Shown piece by piece: positions 35,245 through 44,009 of a stretch of 64,000 nt of DNA. A program made the translations under genes and the position numbers. The notes below the pieces were generated by a model, which searched no databases, had not been told where the DNA came from, and saw only the letters and a list, made by a program, of their open reading frames with translations. How positions within the stretch are numbered: the stretch's first letter is position 1; each line of letters opens with the position of its first letter. Where the stretch lies: positions 7,275,501-7,339,500 of the forward strand of contig NZ_CP121668.1 in assembly GCF_029714425.1 (NCBI RefSeq), written 5' to 3'. Origin of the DNA: Bradyrhizobium sp. CB2312. Its GTDB lineage: Bacteria; Pseudomonadota; Alphaproteobacteria; Rhizobiales; Xanthobacteraceae.

Positions 35245-36843
35245 TCAATCGAACAAATTGGCGAGGCGCTGCTTCATCTGATCCGCGATGTAGAGCGCGA
35301 GGGCCTGGATGGTCGAAGTCGGGTTCACCCCGCCCGAGGTGACGAAGATGCTGCCGTCGACGATGAACAGGTTCTTCACGTCGTGCGTGCGGCCCCATTC
35401 GTTGACCACGGAGCGCGCGGGATCGGTGCCCATGCGCGCGGTGCCGAGCAGATGCCAGCCGCCCCAGGGGATCGGCGAGTTGACGCAGATGTCAGTCGCC
35501 CCCGCCGTCTCGAGAAACTCCCGGCCGCGCGCCAGCCCATGCTCCATCATCTTCCGGCTGTTCTCGCTGATCGTGTAGTCGACCTTCGGCGCGGGAATGC
35601 CGTGGCTGTCCTTTAGCACCGGATCGAGCGTGACCTGGTTGTGCTCCTCCGGCAGATCCTCGCAGATCGCGGAGAAGCCGAGCCGGTGCCCGTTGAGCTT
35701 GCGGAAGACGCGGTGATGATCTTCGCCCCAGGGCAGAATGCCCTTCTGCTCGCTGACCACGGCCTCGAACACCGGACCTGCGCCGCGCACGAACTGCACG
35801 CCATAGCCGCGCACGAAGCCGCGCGACAAGTCGGTGTCGTACCACTCCTTGCTCCACAGGCAGGTCGGCGGCGCGCGATTGCTGTCGGTCGGCTCCTTCA
35901 CATAGCCGTAGATCTGCGCATAGGGATGGAACATCAGGTTCTTGCCGACGAGGCCGGACGAATTGGCAAGGCCGTTCGGGAAGCGGCTGGATTTCGAGTT
36001 GAGCAGCAGCCGCGGCGTGCCGACGCCATTGCAGGCGATGATGACGACATGCGCCGGCTGGAACTGCGCTACGCCGTCCTTGTCGTAATAGACCACGCCC
36101 GAGGCCATGCCGTTCTCGTCGGTGGTGATCTCGCGCACCCGGCAATGGGTGCGCAGCTCGACGCCGGCGCGGATGGCGTGCGGCCAATAGGTGATGTCGG
36201 TCGACGACTTTGCGCCTTGCGCGCAGGCCGGCGTGCAATGGCCGAGATTGATGCACCGCGCGCGGCCCTCATAGTCCATGGTCGCGACCGTGGTGTCCGA
36301 CGGCCACCAGTGCCAGCCGAGCTTGTTCATGGTCTTGCCGATGATCACGCCGGACAATCCCATCGGCTGCTGCGGCATCGGCGGATGCGTCAGCGGCGAC
36401 AGCGGATCGCCCGACATCCCCGACGTTCCCATCATGCGGTCGTTCTCTTCGAAGAACGGCGTCAGCGCGTCGTAGTCGATCGGCCAGTCGTCGGCGACAC
36501 CGTCGAACGTCTTCACCTTGAAATCGGAAGGATGCAGCCGCGGCCAGTGCGCGGTGTACATCACGGTGGAGCCGCCGACCGCGTTGTAGTTGACGACCTT
36601 GATCGGCGAATTGTCGTCGTTGATCGGATAGTCCTCGGGCCGGCCGCGCACGTTGGGGCTCGACGACCACTCGCCGTAGAACTTCGCCTCCCAGTCCCGC
36701 CCCGTGCTCGGATACTCCGCCGGGTTCATCCAGCCGCCCTGCTCCAGGCAGAGGATGTGCATCTTGGTCTCGGCCAGCGACCACGCCACCGCCGCGCCCG
36801 ACGCGCCGGCACCGATGATCAGGACGTCCACGGGATCTTTCAT
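35245..36843 (-). CDS. GMC-family oxidoreductase (gluconate dehydrogenase large subunit-like)
   Basis: 532 aa from the ATG at 36843; upstream codons remain open but do not look like protein. The FAD motif is DVLIIGAGASGAAVAWSLAE. GMC features include NYNAVGGSTVMYTAHWPRL, a middle Cys pair in LGHCTPACAQGAKSSTD and the ending TSGGVNPTSTIQALALYIAD. The active-site His is in WGGWHLLGTARMG. It probably oxidises a sugar, sugar acid or alcohol, with the gamma-like gene downstream as its partner. Confidence 0.88.
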   Translation of the reverse strand: MKDPVDVLIIGAGASGAAVAWSLAETKMHILCLEQGGWMNPAEYPSTGRDWEAKFYGEWSSSPNVRGRPEDYPINDDNSPIKVVNYNAVGGSTVMYTAHWPRLHPSDFKVKTFDGVADDWPIDYDALTPFFEENDRMMGTSGMSGDPLSPLTHPPMPQQPMGLSGVIIGKTMNKLGWHWWPSDTTVATMDYEGRARCINLGHCTPACAQGAKSSTDITYWPHAIRAGVELRTHCRVREITTDENGMASGVVYYDKDGVAQFQPAHVVIIACNGVGTPRLLLNSKSSRFPNGLANSSGLVGKNLMFHPYAQIYGYVKEPTDSNRAPPTCLWSKEWYDTDLSRGFVRGYGVQFVRGAGPVFEAVVSEQKGILPWGEDHHRVFRKLNGHRLGFSAICEDLPEEHNQVTLDPVLKDSHGIPAPKVDYTISENSRKMMEHGLARGREFLETAGATDICVNSPIPWGGWHLLGTARMGTDPARSVVNEWGRTHDVKNLFIVDGSIFVTSGGVNPTSTIQALALYIADQMKQRLANLFD

Positions 36844-37042
36844 CGCAACCTTGCCCTCCCCTCGCCGCTTCCCGGGCGATTCGGCCTCCGCAGTCCGGAA
36901 GGCTGCGCAAACGATAGGGGCAGAGCGACGGCCGAGTAAAGCCGCGAGGCCGGAATGTCGCACTTCGCAGGGCGCAGACCATTGGTAACGCCTCGTCCGG
37001 ATGCTAGGAACAATGCGCCAGAGCAATCGATAGCGAGACCGT

Positions 37043-37831
37043 ATGTCCTTCCGAAATTTCTTTGCCGCCGCCCGCGCTTTTGCGCTCGTTTCGTTTTTCG
37101 CTCTGCCCGGATTTCTGATCCCGTCCGAACCGGCCGCCGCGCTGACCGCTGCCGCGACGGTCCGGGACGGCAACTCCATCCAGCTCGGCGACGTGACCTA
37201 TCGGCTCGACGGCGTCGATGCGCCCGAGCTGGACCAGGTCTGCATCGACGACCACGCCGATCCCTGGACCTGCGGCATCGAGGCCCGCGAGCAGCTGAGC
37301 AAGCTGATCAACAAGCGCTCGGTGCGCTGCGACGACGTCGGCCCGGAAAAGAGCTTTGGCAAGCGGCACCGCGCGATCTGCACCGCCGAGGGCGACAAGG
37401 CGAGCTTGAACGAGCAGCTGGTCAAGCTCGGCTATGCCATCGCGCGCGAGCCGATCAAGGCGAATGTCAAGCCAGCGGCGACCGACGCCAAATCCGCATC
37501 GGCCGGGATCTGGAAGGGCTGTTTTGTTGCACCGCAAGATTTCCGGACCGGCAAGAAGGACGGCACGCTGCTGGGCGCCGCCTGCCGCGCCGACCGCGAC
37601 AAGGAAATCCGCGCGGTGCTATTTCCGGAGGATCTGGCGATGCCGCCGAGCTGCAGCATCAAGGGCAAGCTTGCGGTGCGCGCACGCGTCACCGGCAATA
37701 TCGGCATCTACCATTTGCGGGGTTGCCCGAGCTACCCGGCGACCACCAAGCCCGACCGCTGGTTCTGCTCGGAGGACGACGCCCAGGCCGCGGGCTTCCG
37801 CAAGGCCTACAACTGCCGCCGGCCAAGGTGA
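37043..37831 (+). CDS. Secreted SNase-like nuclease with C-terminal extension
   Basis: 262 aa with a signal peptide ([20 protein letters not shown]). The thermonuclease-like region shows [15 protein letters not shown] and [10 protein letters not shown], which carry the catalytic Arg/Glu pattern of the fold, although the canonical Glu is not certain by eye. The C-terminal part ([31 protein letters not shown]) is an extra Cys-rich domain seen in alphaproteobacterial thermonuclease relatives. It probably acts in the periplasm or outside. Confidence 0.75.
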   Translation: MSFRNFFAAARAFALVSFFALPGFLIPSEPAAALTAAATVRDGNSIQLGDVTYRLDGVDAPELDQVCIDDHADPWTCGIEAREQLSKLINKRSVRCDDVGPEKSFGKRHRAICTAEGDKASLNEQLVKLGYAIAREPIKANVKPAATDAKSASAGIWKGCFVAPQDFRTGKKDGTLLGAACRADRDKEIRAVLFPEDLAMPPSCSIKGKLAVRARVTGNIGIYHLRGCPSYPATTKPDRWFCSEDDAQAAGFRKAYNCRRPR

Positions 37832-37917
37832 AAAATTGGTTCACGCAGCCGTGAGTGGTACTCCGAGACAGTATTGATCCGGAATTGAACTCCAGCGCGA
37901 ATTGCTACACCTATATG

Positions 37918-38041
37918 TGTACGCAAGCGCTTTGCGCGGGCGTTTCCTTGGCAGCAATCCGGCTTCGGCCGATTGTCTTTGCTCGGGCGTTTCCTCCCTA
38001 GACTTGGGCCGCTTGTCACAAACAAGCGGCTCTTCTTTTTT
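37918..38041 (+). ncRNA. Candidate small RNA ending in an intrinsic terminator
   Basis: Between the nuclease gene and the terminator lies a structured stretch: a hairpin near GCAAGCGCTTTGC, a second around CCGGC-TTCG-GCCG, and two copies of CGGGCGTTTCCT (37938 and 37983). The second copy extends to CCTCCCT, an anti-Shine-Dalgarno-like sequence. A weak promoter (TTGAAC at 37885, CTATAT at 37911, spacing 20) precedes it. It may instead be the 3' end of the nuclease mRNA. The 5' end is a guess. Confidence 0.35.
38008..38041 (+). terminator. Strong intrinsic terminator
   Basis: GCCGCTTGT and ACAAGCGGC form a perfect 9-bp stem with a short loop, followed by TCTTCTTTTTT. This is the clearest Rho-independent terminator of the window. 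Confidence 0.85.
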
Positions 38042-38061
38042 GCATCGATACAAGCCTAGGC

Positions 38062-38143
38062 CGTCATGCTCGGGCTTGTCCCGCCTGCGCGGCCGAAGCC
38101 GCTTCGGCGAGGCGTGGATGGCCGGGTCAAGCCGGCCATGACG
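38062..38143. repeat. Long intergenic palindrome (CGTCATGCTCGGGCTTG family)
   Basis: The arms CGTCATGCTCGGGCTTGTCC and, inverted, GGGTCAAGCCGGCCATGACG form a long imperfect stem between the terminator at 38041 and the end of the cyo operon. Confidence 0.75.
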
Positions 38144-38194
38144 ATGTGGAGACGTTAGCGGATCAAGACGTCTTGCTCTGCCGCCGTCAGCGGC

Positions 38195-38581
38195 CTACTG
38201 CATCCTCATGATCTGATCCATCGGCGGCATGTTCTGGTTGAGATGGGACATGATCCAGACGGTGCCGCCAACCACCAGGAAGACGACCAGCAGCCCGAAC
38301 GCCAGCGCCAGCACGTTGTTGGTGTTGTCGGGGCCCGTGGTGATGTGCAGGAAGAACACGAGATGCACGCCCATCTGCGCGATCGCGAGGACGATCAGCG
38401 CGACCGGAATTGAAGGCTGCCAGACAAGGTCGGTTCCGGCGATGAAGAACGACATCGCCGTGAGCACCAGCGCCAGGGCAAGGCCGACGACGTAGCCGAG
38501 GATCCGTTCGCCGACACTGTGTTGCTCTTCCTCGCCCGGTGCGAGGCCATGTTCGGCATTCATGTGCGTCTGATCGCTCAT
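38195..38581 (-). CDS. cyoD: Cytochrome o ubiquinol oxidase subunit IV
   Basis: 128 aa with three membrane helices (RILGYVVGLALALVLTAMSF, VALIVLAIAQMGVHLVFFLH, LAFGLLVVFLVVGGTVWIMS). The HLVFFLHITTGPDN segment is characteristic of CyoD. Its start overlaps the cyoC stop by four bases. It is the last gene of the operon; no cyoE (heme O synthase) follows. Confidence 0.93.
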   Translation of the reverse strand: MSDQTHMNAEHGLAPGEEEQHSVGERILGYVVGLALALVLTAMSFFIAGTDLVWQPSIPVALIVLAIAQMGVHLVFFLHITTGPDNTNNVLALAFGLLVVFLVVGGTVWIMSHLNQNMPPMDQIMRMQ

Positions 38582-39219
38582 ACGGCACTCCCAAGCAGGT
38601 AGACGACGGAGAAGACCCCGACCCAGATGATGTCGAGCGCGTGCCAGAACAGCGCAAAGCACATCATCCGCCGCAGGACGTCGGCGCGAAAGCCCTTGGC
38701 GAAGACCTGGGCCATCATGGTGAGCAGCCACAGCACGCCGGCCGAGACGTGCAGGCCGTGGCAACCGACCAGCGAGAAGAACGATGACAGGAAGGCGCTC
38801 CGCGACGGGCCGTAGCCGCGCGCAACGAGATCGGCGAATTCGCGGAATTCGATGACGAGGAAGATCAGGCCGAGCACACATGTCACGGTCATGCCGAGGT
38901 AGAACCAGAAGCGGTTGCGCACATCGGCCGCAATGCTGGCCATGCCGCAGGTGAAGCTCGACAGCAGCAGGCAGACCGTCTCGATCGCGACATTTCGCTG
39001 CTCGAAGATCTCCGAGCCCTTCGGTCCGTCCGCGGTCTGATGGACAAGCACTGCATAGGCAGCGAAGAAGCAGGAGAACATCACGATATCGGAGAGCAGG
39101 AAGACCCAGAAACCGTACGCGGTGACGATCCGCTTCGACGCGGGCCCGGGATGCTCGATGACGACGCCGATGTGATGGGGATCGGCATGGGCGTGGCCGG
39201 CGGTCGCGGTCATCGACAT
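38578..39219 (-). CDS. cyoC: Cytochrome o ubiquinol oxidase subunit III
   Basis: 213 aa, five membrane helices. FWVFLLSDIVMFSCFFAAYA and GCHGLHVSAGVLWLL are subunit III features, and YLLGSAV closes the protein. Its start overlaps the cyoB stop by one base, which supports translational coupling. It assembles in the inner membrane with CyoA, CyoB and CyoD. Confidence 0.93.
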   Translation of the reverse strand: MSMTATAGHAHADPHHIGVVIEHPGPASKRIVTAYGFWVFLLSDIVMFSCFFAAYAVLVHQTADGPKGSEIFEQRNVAIETVCLLLSSFTCGMASIAADVRNRFWFYLGMTVTCVLGLIFLVIEFREFADLVARGYGPSRSAFLSSFFSLVGCHGLHVSAGVLWLLTMMAQVFAKGFRADVLRRMMCFALFWHALDIIWVGVFSVVYLLGSAV

Positions 39220-41219
39220 CAGATTGCTCCCGCCATGCTGACGAGGCTGCGCCGCTCCTCGAGATTGACGCGGTCGATGCGGGCGACCTCGGCGGCCGGA
39301 ATGACGTATTCATCATGGTCGCGCCAGGCGAACACGACGAAGGTCGCGAACGCACCGACACCACCCACAATCACCATCCACCAGATGTGCCATATCAGCG
39401 CAAAGCCCATGATGGTGGCGAAGAAGGCGCAGACGAAACCGGTCGGCGAGTTCCGGGGCATCTCGATGTCCTGATACTCTGGCACGTCATGTTCGAGCGA
39501 TTGCTGCTGGGCTTTGGCCTTCATGTCCCAATAGGCGTCCTCGCCGCGCACGTCCGGATTGAAAGCGAAATTGAACACGGGCGGCGGCGACGAGGTCGCC
39601 CATTCCAGCGAGCGCCCGTCCCAGGGATCGCCGGTGCGGTCACGCAGCGCCTCGCGGTTGCGGATGCTGACGACGAGCTGCATGATCTGGCAGATCACCC
39701 CGACGCTCAGCACGGCCATGCCGATCGCTGCCACGATCATCCATGGCCGCCACGCCGCGACCTCGTAGTGCTGCAAGCGCCGCGTCATGCCGAGCATGCC
39801 GGCGATGTAGAGCGGCATGAAGGTAATGTAGAATCCGACGAAGGTGAACCAGAACGCGGCCTTGCCCCAGCGCTCGTCGAGGCGGAAGCCGAACGCCTTC
39901 GGAAACCAGTATTCGAAGCCGGCGAAGGCGCCGAACAACACGCCGCCGATGATGACGTTGTGGAAATGCGCCACCAGGAACATGCTGTTGTGGAGCATGA
40001 AGTCGGCCGGCGGCACCGCGACCAGCACGCCGGTCAGGCCGCCGATGATGAAGGTGACCATGAAGCCGACCGCCCACAGCATCGGCGTCGCAAAGCGGAT
40101 GCGGCCGCCATACATCGTGAACAGCCAGTTGTAGATCTTCACCCCTGTCGGTATCGCGATGATCATGCTGGCGATGCCGAAGATGGCGTTGACGTCGGGG
40201 CCGGCGCCCATCGTGAAGAAATGGTGCAGCCAGACCATGAAGGAGATGACGCAGATCGCCATGGTGGCGAGCACCATGGAGCGGTAGCCGAACAATGCCT
40301 TGCCCGAGAAGGTCGACACCACCTCGGAGAAGATGCCGAACGCCGGCAGCACCAGGATGTAGACCTCCGGATGTCCCCACGCCCAGATCAAATTCATGAA
40401 CATCATGACATTGCCGCCGGCTTCATTGGTGAAGAAGTGGAAGCCGAGATAGCGGTCGAGCAGCAGCATCGCGAGCGTGGCCGTCAAGATCGGGAACGCC
40501 GAGACGATCAGGAGGTTCGAGGCGAGCGTGGTCCAGCAGAACATCGGCATGCGCAGATAGTTCATGCCCTTCGTGCGCAGCTTCAGCACCGTCGTGACGA
40601 GATTGATGCCGGCCACCAGCGTGCCGACGCCGGAGATCTGGAGCGACCAGGCGTAATAATCGACGCCGACGCCCGGCGAATAGGACAGTCCCGACAGCGG
40701 TGGAAAGGCGAGCCAGCCGGTGCGTGCGAACTCGCCGATCACCAGCGAGAGATTGACCAGCAGCGCGCCGGTCGCGGTCAGCCAGAAGCCGACGGAATTC
40801 AGCGTCGGAAAAGCGACGTCGCGCACGCCGAGCTGGAGCGGCACGACGAGGTTCATCAGACCGATCACGAACGGCATCGCCACGAAGAAGATCATGATGG
40901 TGCCGTGAGCCGAAAAAATCTGGTTGTAGTGCTCGGGCGGCAGATAGCCCTGCGACTGGTAGGCGACTGCCTGCTGGATCCGCATCATGATGGCGTCGCT
41001 GCCGCCGCGCAGCAGCATCACGGACGCGAGCAGGATGTACATGACGCCGATGCGCTTGTGGTCGACGCTGGTTATCCATTCGTGCCAGAGATAGGGCAGA
41101 TGTCCCTTCACCACGACCCAGGCCAGCACGCCCAGGATCGCCACCAGCACGATTCCGCCTGCGACGAGCGGAATGGGCTGATCGAACGGGATCGCCGACC
41201 AGTCGAGCTTACCGAGCAT
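39219..41219 (-). CDS. cyoB: Cytochrome o ubiquinol oxidase subunit I
   Basis: 666 aa, normal for CyoB, about 15 helices. It contains the heme-copper ligands: [15 protein letters not shown] with the His-Tyr cross-link pair, HHFFTMG for CuB, and the heme ligands in the [13 protein letters not shown] region. It reduces oxygen to water with quinol as donor and pumps protons. The gene overlaps the end of cyoA by 11 bases. Confidence 0.95.
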   Translation of the reverse strand: MLGKLDWSAIPFDQPIPLVAGGIVLVAILGVLAWVVVKGHLPYLWHEWITSVDHKRIGVMYILLASVMLLRGGSDAIMMRIQQAVAYQSQGYLPPEHYNQIFSAHGTIMIFFVAMPFVIGLMNLVVPLQLGVRDVAFPTLNSVGFWLTATGALLVNLSLVIGEFARTGWLAFPPLSGLSYSPGVGVDYYAWSLQISGVGTLVAGINLVTTVLKLRTKGMNYLRMPMFCWTTLASNLLIVSAFPILTATLAMLLLDRYLGFHFFTNEAGGNVMMFMNLIWAWGHPEVYILVLPAFGIFSEVVSTFSGKALFGYRSMVLATMAICVISFMVWLHHFFTMGAGPDVNAIFGIASMIIAIPTGVKIYNWLFTMYGGRIRFATPMLWAVGFMVTFIIGGLTGVLVAVPPADFMLHNSMFLVAHFHNVIIGGVLFGAFAGFEYWFPKAFGFRLDERWGKAAFWFTFVGFYITFMPLYIAGMLGMTRRLQHYEVAAWRPWMIVAAIGMAVLSVGVICQIMQLVVSIRNREALRDRTGDPWDGRSLEWATSSPPPVFNFAFNPDVRGEDAYWDMKAKAQQQSLEHDVPEYQDIEMPRNSPTGFVCAFFATIMGFALIWHIWWMVIVGGVGAFATFVVFAWRDHDEYVIPAAEVARIDRVNLEERRSLVSMAGAI

Positions 41220-42048
41220 CGTGGCCTCCCATGTGCGACCGGCCGGCCTCGGATGCGAGCTCCGGTCCGGGCCCCGGCGGGATGTGCTGGGTCGCGATCA
41301 GATCGAACAGGCGCGGGTCTTCGAGACGGTAGGTCGGCCGGCCCCGCTCGATGCTCTGCTGCATCAACTTCTTGTAGCTGTCCTCGTTCAGCACGGCGTC
41401 GGTCTTCGCGGTGTTCGCCACCCAATCAGGGAAGTCGAGCGGCGAGACCACGTTGACGTCGAACATCATGTCGGGAAAGCCGTCGCCGGAGAAATGCGCC
41501 GACAGGCCCTGGAGCTTGCCCTCATTGTCGGCACGCAGATTCAGTCGCGTCACCATGCCGTTCATGGTGTAGATCATGCTGCCGAGCTGCGGGATGAAGA
41601 ACACGTTCATCACGCTCGACGACGTCAGCCGGAAATTCAGCTCCGCACCGGCCGGCACCGTCAGCGTGTTGACGGTGGCGATGCGCTGGTCGGGATAGAT
41701 GAACAGCCATTTCCAGTCGAGCGAGACGGCCTGGATCCGCAGCGGGCTGCCGGTGCCCGGCACGGGCGCCGCGGGATCGAGCTGATGCGAGCCGATCCAG
41801 GCGACGCCGCCGAGCAGAATGACGGTGAGCGCCGGGATCGACCACACCACCATTTCGACGCGGCCGGAATAGACGAAGCCCGGCTGGAAGCGCGCTTTGG
41901 TATTGGAGGCGCGAAACCAGAACGCGAACGCCAGGATCGCGAAAATGGTCGGCACCACGATCACGAGCATGATGAAGACGGAATCGACCAAAATGGTGCT
42001 GTTGGCCACAGCTACGGGCCCTTGTGGATCAAGCAGATTCATCGGCAA
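41209..42048 (-). CDS. cyoA: Cytochrome o ubiquinol oxidase subunit II
   Basis: 279 aa with two membrane helices (residues about 22-45 and 65-85) and a periplasmic cupredoxin-like domain. The CuA ligand residues of cytochrome c oxidases are absent ([20 protein letters not shown] and [13 protein letters not shown] hold no Cys pair), which identifies a quinol oxidase. An ATG six bases downstream is an alternative start. It is the first gene of cyoABCD. Confidence 0.94.
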   Translation of the reverse strand: MPMNLLDPQGPVAVANSTILVDSVFIMLVIVVPTIFAILAFAFWFRASNTKARFQPGFVYSGRVEMVVWSIPALTVILLGGVAWIGSHQLDPAAPVPGTGSPLRIQAVSLDWKWLFIYPDQRIATVNTLTVPAGAELNFRLTSSSVMNVFFIPQLGSMIYTMNGMVTRLNLRADNEGKLQGLSAHFSGDGFPDMMFDVNVVSPLDFPDWVANTAKTDAVLNEDSYKKLMQQSIERGRPTYRLEDPRLFDLIATQHIPPGPGPELASEAGRSHMGGHDAR

Positions 42049-42275
42049 GCCACTGGCGGTTGGGAAGCCCCGGGACAGAGCCTAGCGCGGGAAAGGCTCG
42101 GCAACAAACGCGATCGTGTGGGGTCGGTTCCTTCGGATCGTCCGCTCCGCCCCGCGCAATCTCGCGCGGCGGCATGCAATTCCGTGCGATGTCAATGACA
42201 TGAGCGTGGGACGGTCGGCCTTCTCACCCCTGCACTCCATTGCTAACTTGCACGAAAATATCGGGATGAAGCGAC

Positions 42276-42467
42276 ATGCAGGGCCCTGACGATGATGCCG
42301 GCCACGCCGGCAAGGTCGCGCTGACCAGCGGCGGCGGCGCCGCGGACGATGGCGTGGGCAATGGTCGCGCCGCAGCAATCCTGCTGGCGCGCGCCGGCGC
42401 GAAGGTGCTGGTGGTCGACGGCGGCGTGAGGTTGCAGGCGCCCGAACCCGAGTCACAAGAACACTAG
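42276..42467 (+). pseudogene. Remnant of a short-chain dehydrogenase N-terminus
   Basis: The 63-residue frame contains GKVALTSGGGAADDGVGNGR and AAAILLARAGAKVLVVD, which match the start of the Rossmann fold in the intact short-chain dehydrogenase at 43037 (KVAIVVGAGQSPGEGMGNGR, then FAREGAKVLCVD). After the second strand the similarity stops and the frame ends in an unrelated tail. The conserved TGGG is changed to TSGGG. It is a truncated copy, not a working enzyme. It sits just ahead of the carboxymuconolactone-type gene. Confidence 0.65.
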
Positions 42468-42480
42468 AGGAAACACAGCA

Positions 42481-43035
42481 ATGGCCCGCCTGCCCTATCT
42501 CGAGGCCGACCAGGTCGCGCCGGAATATCGCGACATGCTCCAGCGCAACACCAATCTGCATAAGCTGCTGGTCAACTCTCCGGAGATGGCGCGCGCCTTC
42601 AACGGCATCGGCGGCTATATCCGCTTCAAGAGCAAGCTCGATCCGCGCCTGCGCGAGCTTGCGATCCTCCAGGTCGGCTGGATGGAGAAGTCGGAATATG
42701 AATTCACACACCACGTGAAGATCGGCAAGGAGTTCGGCGTCACCGACGAGGACATCGCCGGCCTGATGGCCGAGACCGAAGGCAAACCATCGAAGCTGGA
42801 GCCGCTCGCCAAGGCAATCCTGAAGGGCGCCCGCGAAATGGTGCGCGAGCTCGCGATGTCGGATGCGACCTTCGCCGAGATCAAGCAGCACCTGTCCGAC
42901 GAGCACATGGTCGACCTCGTGCTGACCATTGCCTTCTATTGCGGCGTGGTGCGCGTGCTCGCCACCATGAAGATCGACAACGAGCCCTATTACAAAGAGG
43001 TACTCCAGCAGTACCCGATCCCGGGAGTGAATTGA
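42481..43035 (+). CDS. Carboxymuconolactone decarboxylase-family protein
   Basis: 184 aa with a good ribosome binding site (AGAGGAAA). The fold's signature region is LRELAILQVGWMEKSEYEFT with a later EFGVTDEDI. The usual peroxidatic C-x-x-C of AhpD is absent here (W-M-E-K-S-E-Y at that place), so a decarboxylase or related role fits better than a peroxidase. One base separates it from the next gene, so the two are co-transcribed. Confidence 0.85.
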   Translation: MARLPYLEADQVAPEYRDMLQRNTNLHKLLVNSPEMARAFNGIGGYIRFKSKLDPRLRELAILQVGWMEKSEYEFTHHVKIGKEFGVTDEDIAGLMAETEGKPSKLEPLAKAILKGAREMVRELAMSDATFAEIKQHLSDEHMVDLVLTIAFYCGVVRVLATMKIDNEPYYKEVLQQYPIPGVN

Positions 43036-43036
43036 G

Positions 43037-43837
43037 ATGCGCTTGAAGGACAAGGTTGCGATCGTGGTCGGCGCCGGCCAGAGCCCCGGCGAAGGCATGG
43101 GCAATGGCCGCGCCACCGCGCTCACCTTCGCGCGCGAGGGCGCGAAGGTCTTGTGCGTCGACCACCATCTGGACTCGGCGCAGGAAACGGTTGCGATGAT
43201 CACCGCAACGCACGGCATCGCCGCGGCCTGCAAGGCCGACGTGACCAAATCCGTCGACATCGAAGCGATGGTCGCGGACGCGCAATCGCGCTGGGGCCGC
43301 ATCGACGTGCTGCACAACAATGTCGGCGTCAGTCTCGCCGGCGGCGACGCCGAGCTGCTTCAAATCACCGAGGAGGCGTTCGACCGCGTCGTCGCCATCA
43401 ATCTGAAGAGCTGCATTCTCGCTGCGAAGGAGGTGATCCCGATCATGCGTGCGCAGCGAAGCGGCGCCATCATCAACATCTCCTCCATGGCGGCGATCAC
43501 GACCTATCCTTACGTCGCCTACAAGGCGACGAAGTCGGCGATGATCGCCTTCACCGAGCAGCTCGCCTACCAGAACGCCGAATACGGCATCCGCGCCAAC
43601 GTCATCCTGCCTGGCCTGATGAACACGCCGATGGCCGTCGACACCCGCGCCCGCGAATGGCACAAGACCCGCGCCGAGGTCGAGGCAGAACGCGACAGCA
43701 AGGTGCCGCTGCGCCGGAAGATGGGAACGGGTTGGGACGTCGCGAATGCCGCGCTGTTCCTGGCGTCGGACGAAGCGAGTTTCATCACGGGGGTGACTCT
43801 GCCGGTTGACGGCGGGGCGAGCGTGAGACGGGGGTGA
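43037..43837 (+). CDS. Short-chain dehydrogenase/reductase
   Basis: 266 aa. The cofactor motif is VGAGQSPGEGMGNGRA, a variant of TGxxxGxG with an insertion. NNVGVSLAGGDA follows, then the catalytic Ser in INISSMAA and the YVAYKATKSAM Tyr-x-x-x-Lys pair. The ending FITGVTLPVDGGASVRRG is standard. It oxidises or reduces a hydroxyl or keto group with NAD(P). The remnant at 42276 appears to be a decayed relative. It is convergent with the sorbosone-dehydrogenase-like gene. Confidence 0.9.
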   Translation: MRLKDKVAIVVGAGQSPGEGMGNGRATALTFAREGAKVLCVDHHLDSAQETVAMITATHGIAAACKADVTKSVDIEAMVADAQSRWGRIDVLHNNVGVSLAGGDAELLQITEEAFDRVVAINLKSCILAAKEVIPIMRAQRSGAIINISSMAAITTYPYVAYKATKSAMIAFTEQLAYQNAEYGIRANVILPGLMNTPMAVDTRAREWHKTRAEVEAERDSKVPLRRKMGTGWDVANAALFLASDEASFITGVTLPVDGGASVRRG

Positions 43838-43861
43838 GTCGAAACGACCTCAGTGCCCTTC

Positions 43862-44004
43862 CCTTCTCCCCTTGTGGGAGAAGGTGGCGCGAAGCGCCGG
43901 ATGAGGGGTTCTCTCCAATCGCACGACCGTTCGTGAGGATGGAGACCCCTCACCCGCCTCGCCGCTTCGCGGCGAGCCACCCTCTCCCGCAAGGGGAGAG
44001 GGGG
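43862..44004. repeat. CTCTCCC/CTTCTCCC palindromic repeats in a convergent gap
   Basis: CCTTCTCCC-N5-GGGAGAAGG at 43862-43884 and a similar CCTCTCCC / GGGGAGAGG pair near 43980-44004, joined by inverted GCCGCTTCGCGGC sequence, fill the gap between two convergent genes. They may serve as a two-way terminator. Confidence 0.7.
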
Positions 44005-44009
44005 CACCG

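Noticed and set aside
35245-37179. N-terminal extension of the GMC oxidoreductase by about 112 residues
   Set aside because: The FAD motif of the family begins a few residues after the ATG at 36843, and the upstream part overlaps the nuclease gene start.
39315-41456. 713-residue plus-strand frame opposite cyoB
   Set aside because: It has low-complexity charged sequence and no start signal, while cyoB on the other strand is certain.
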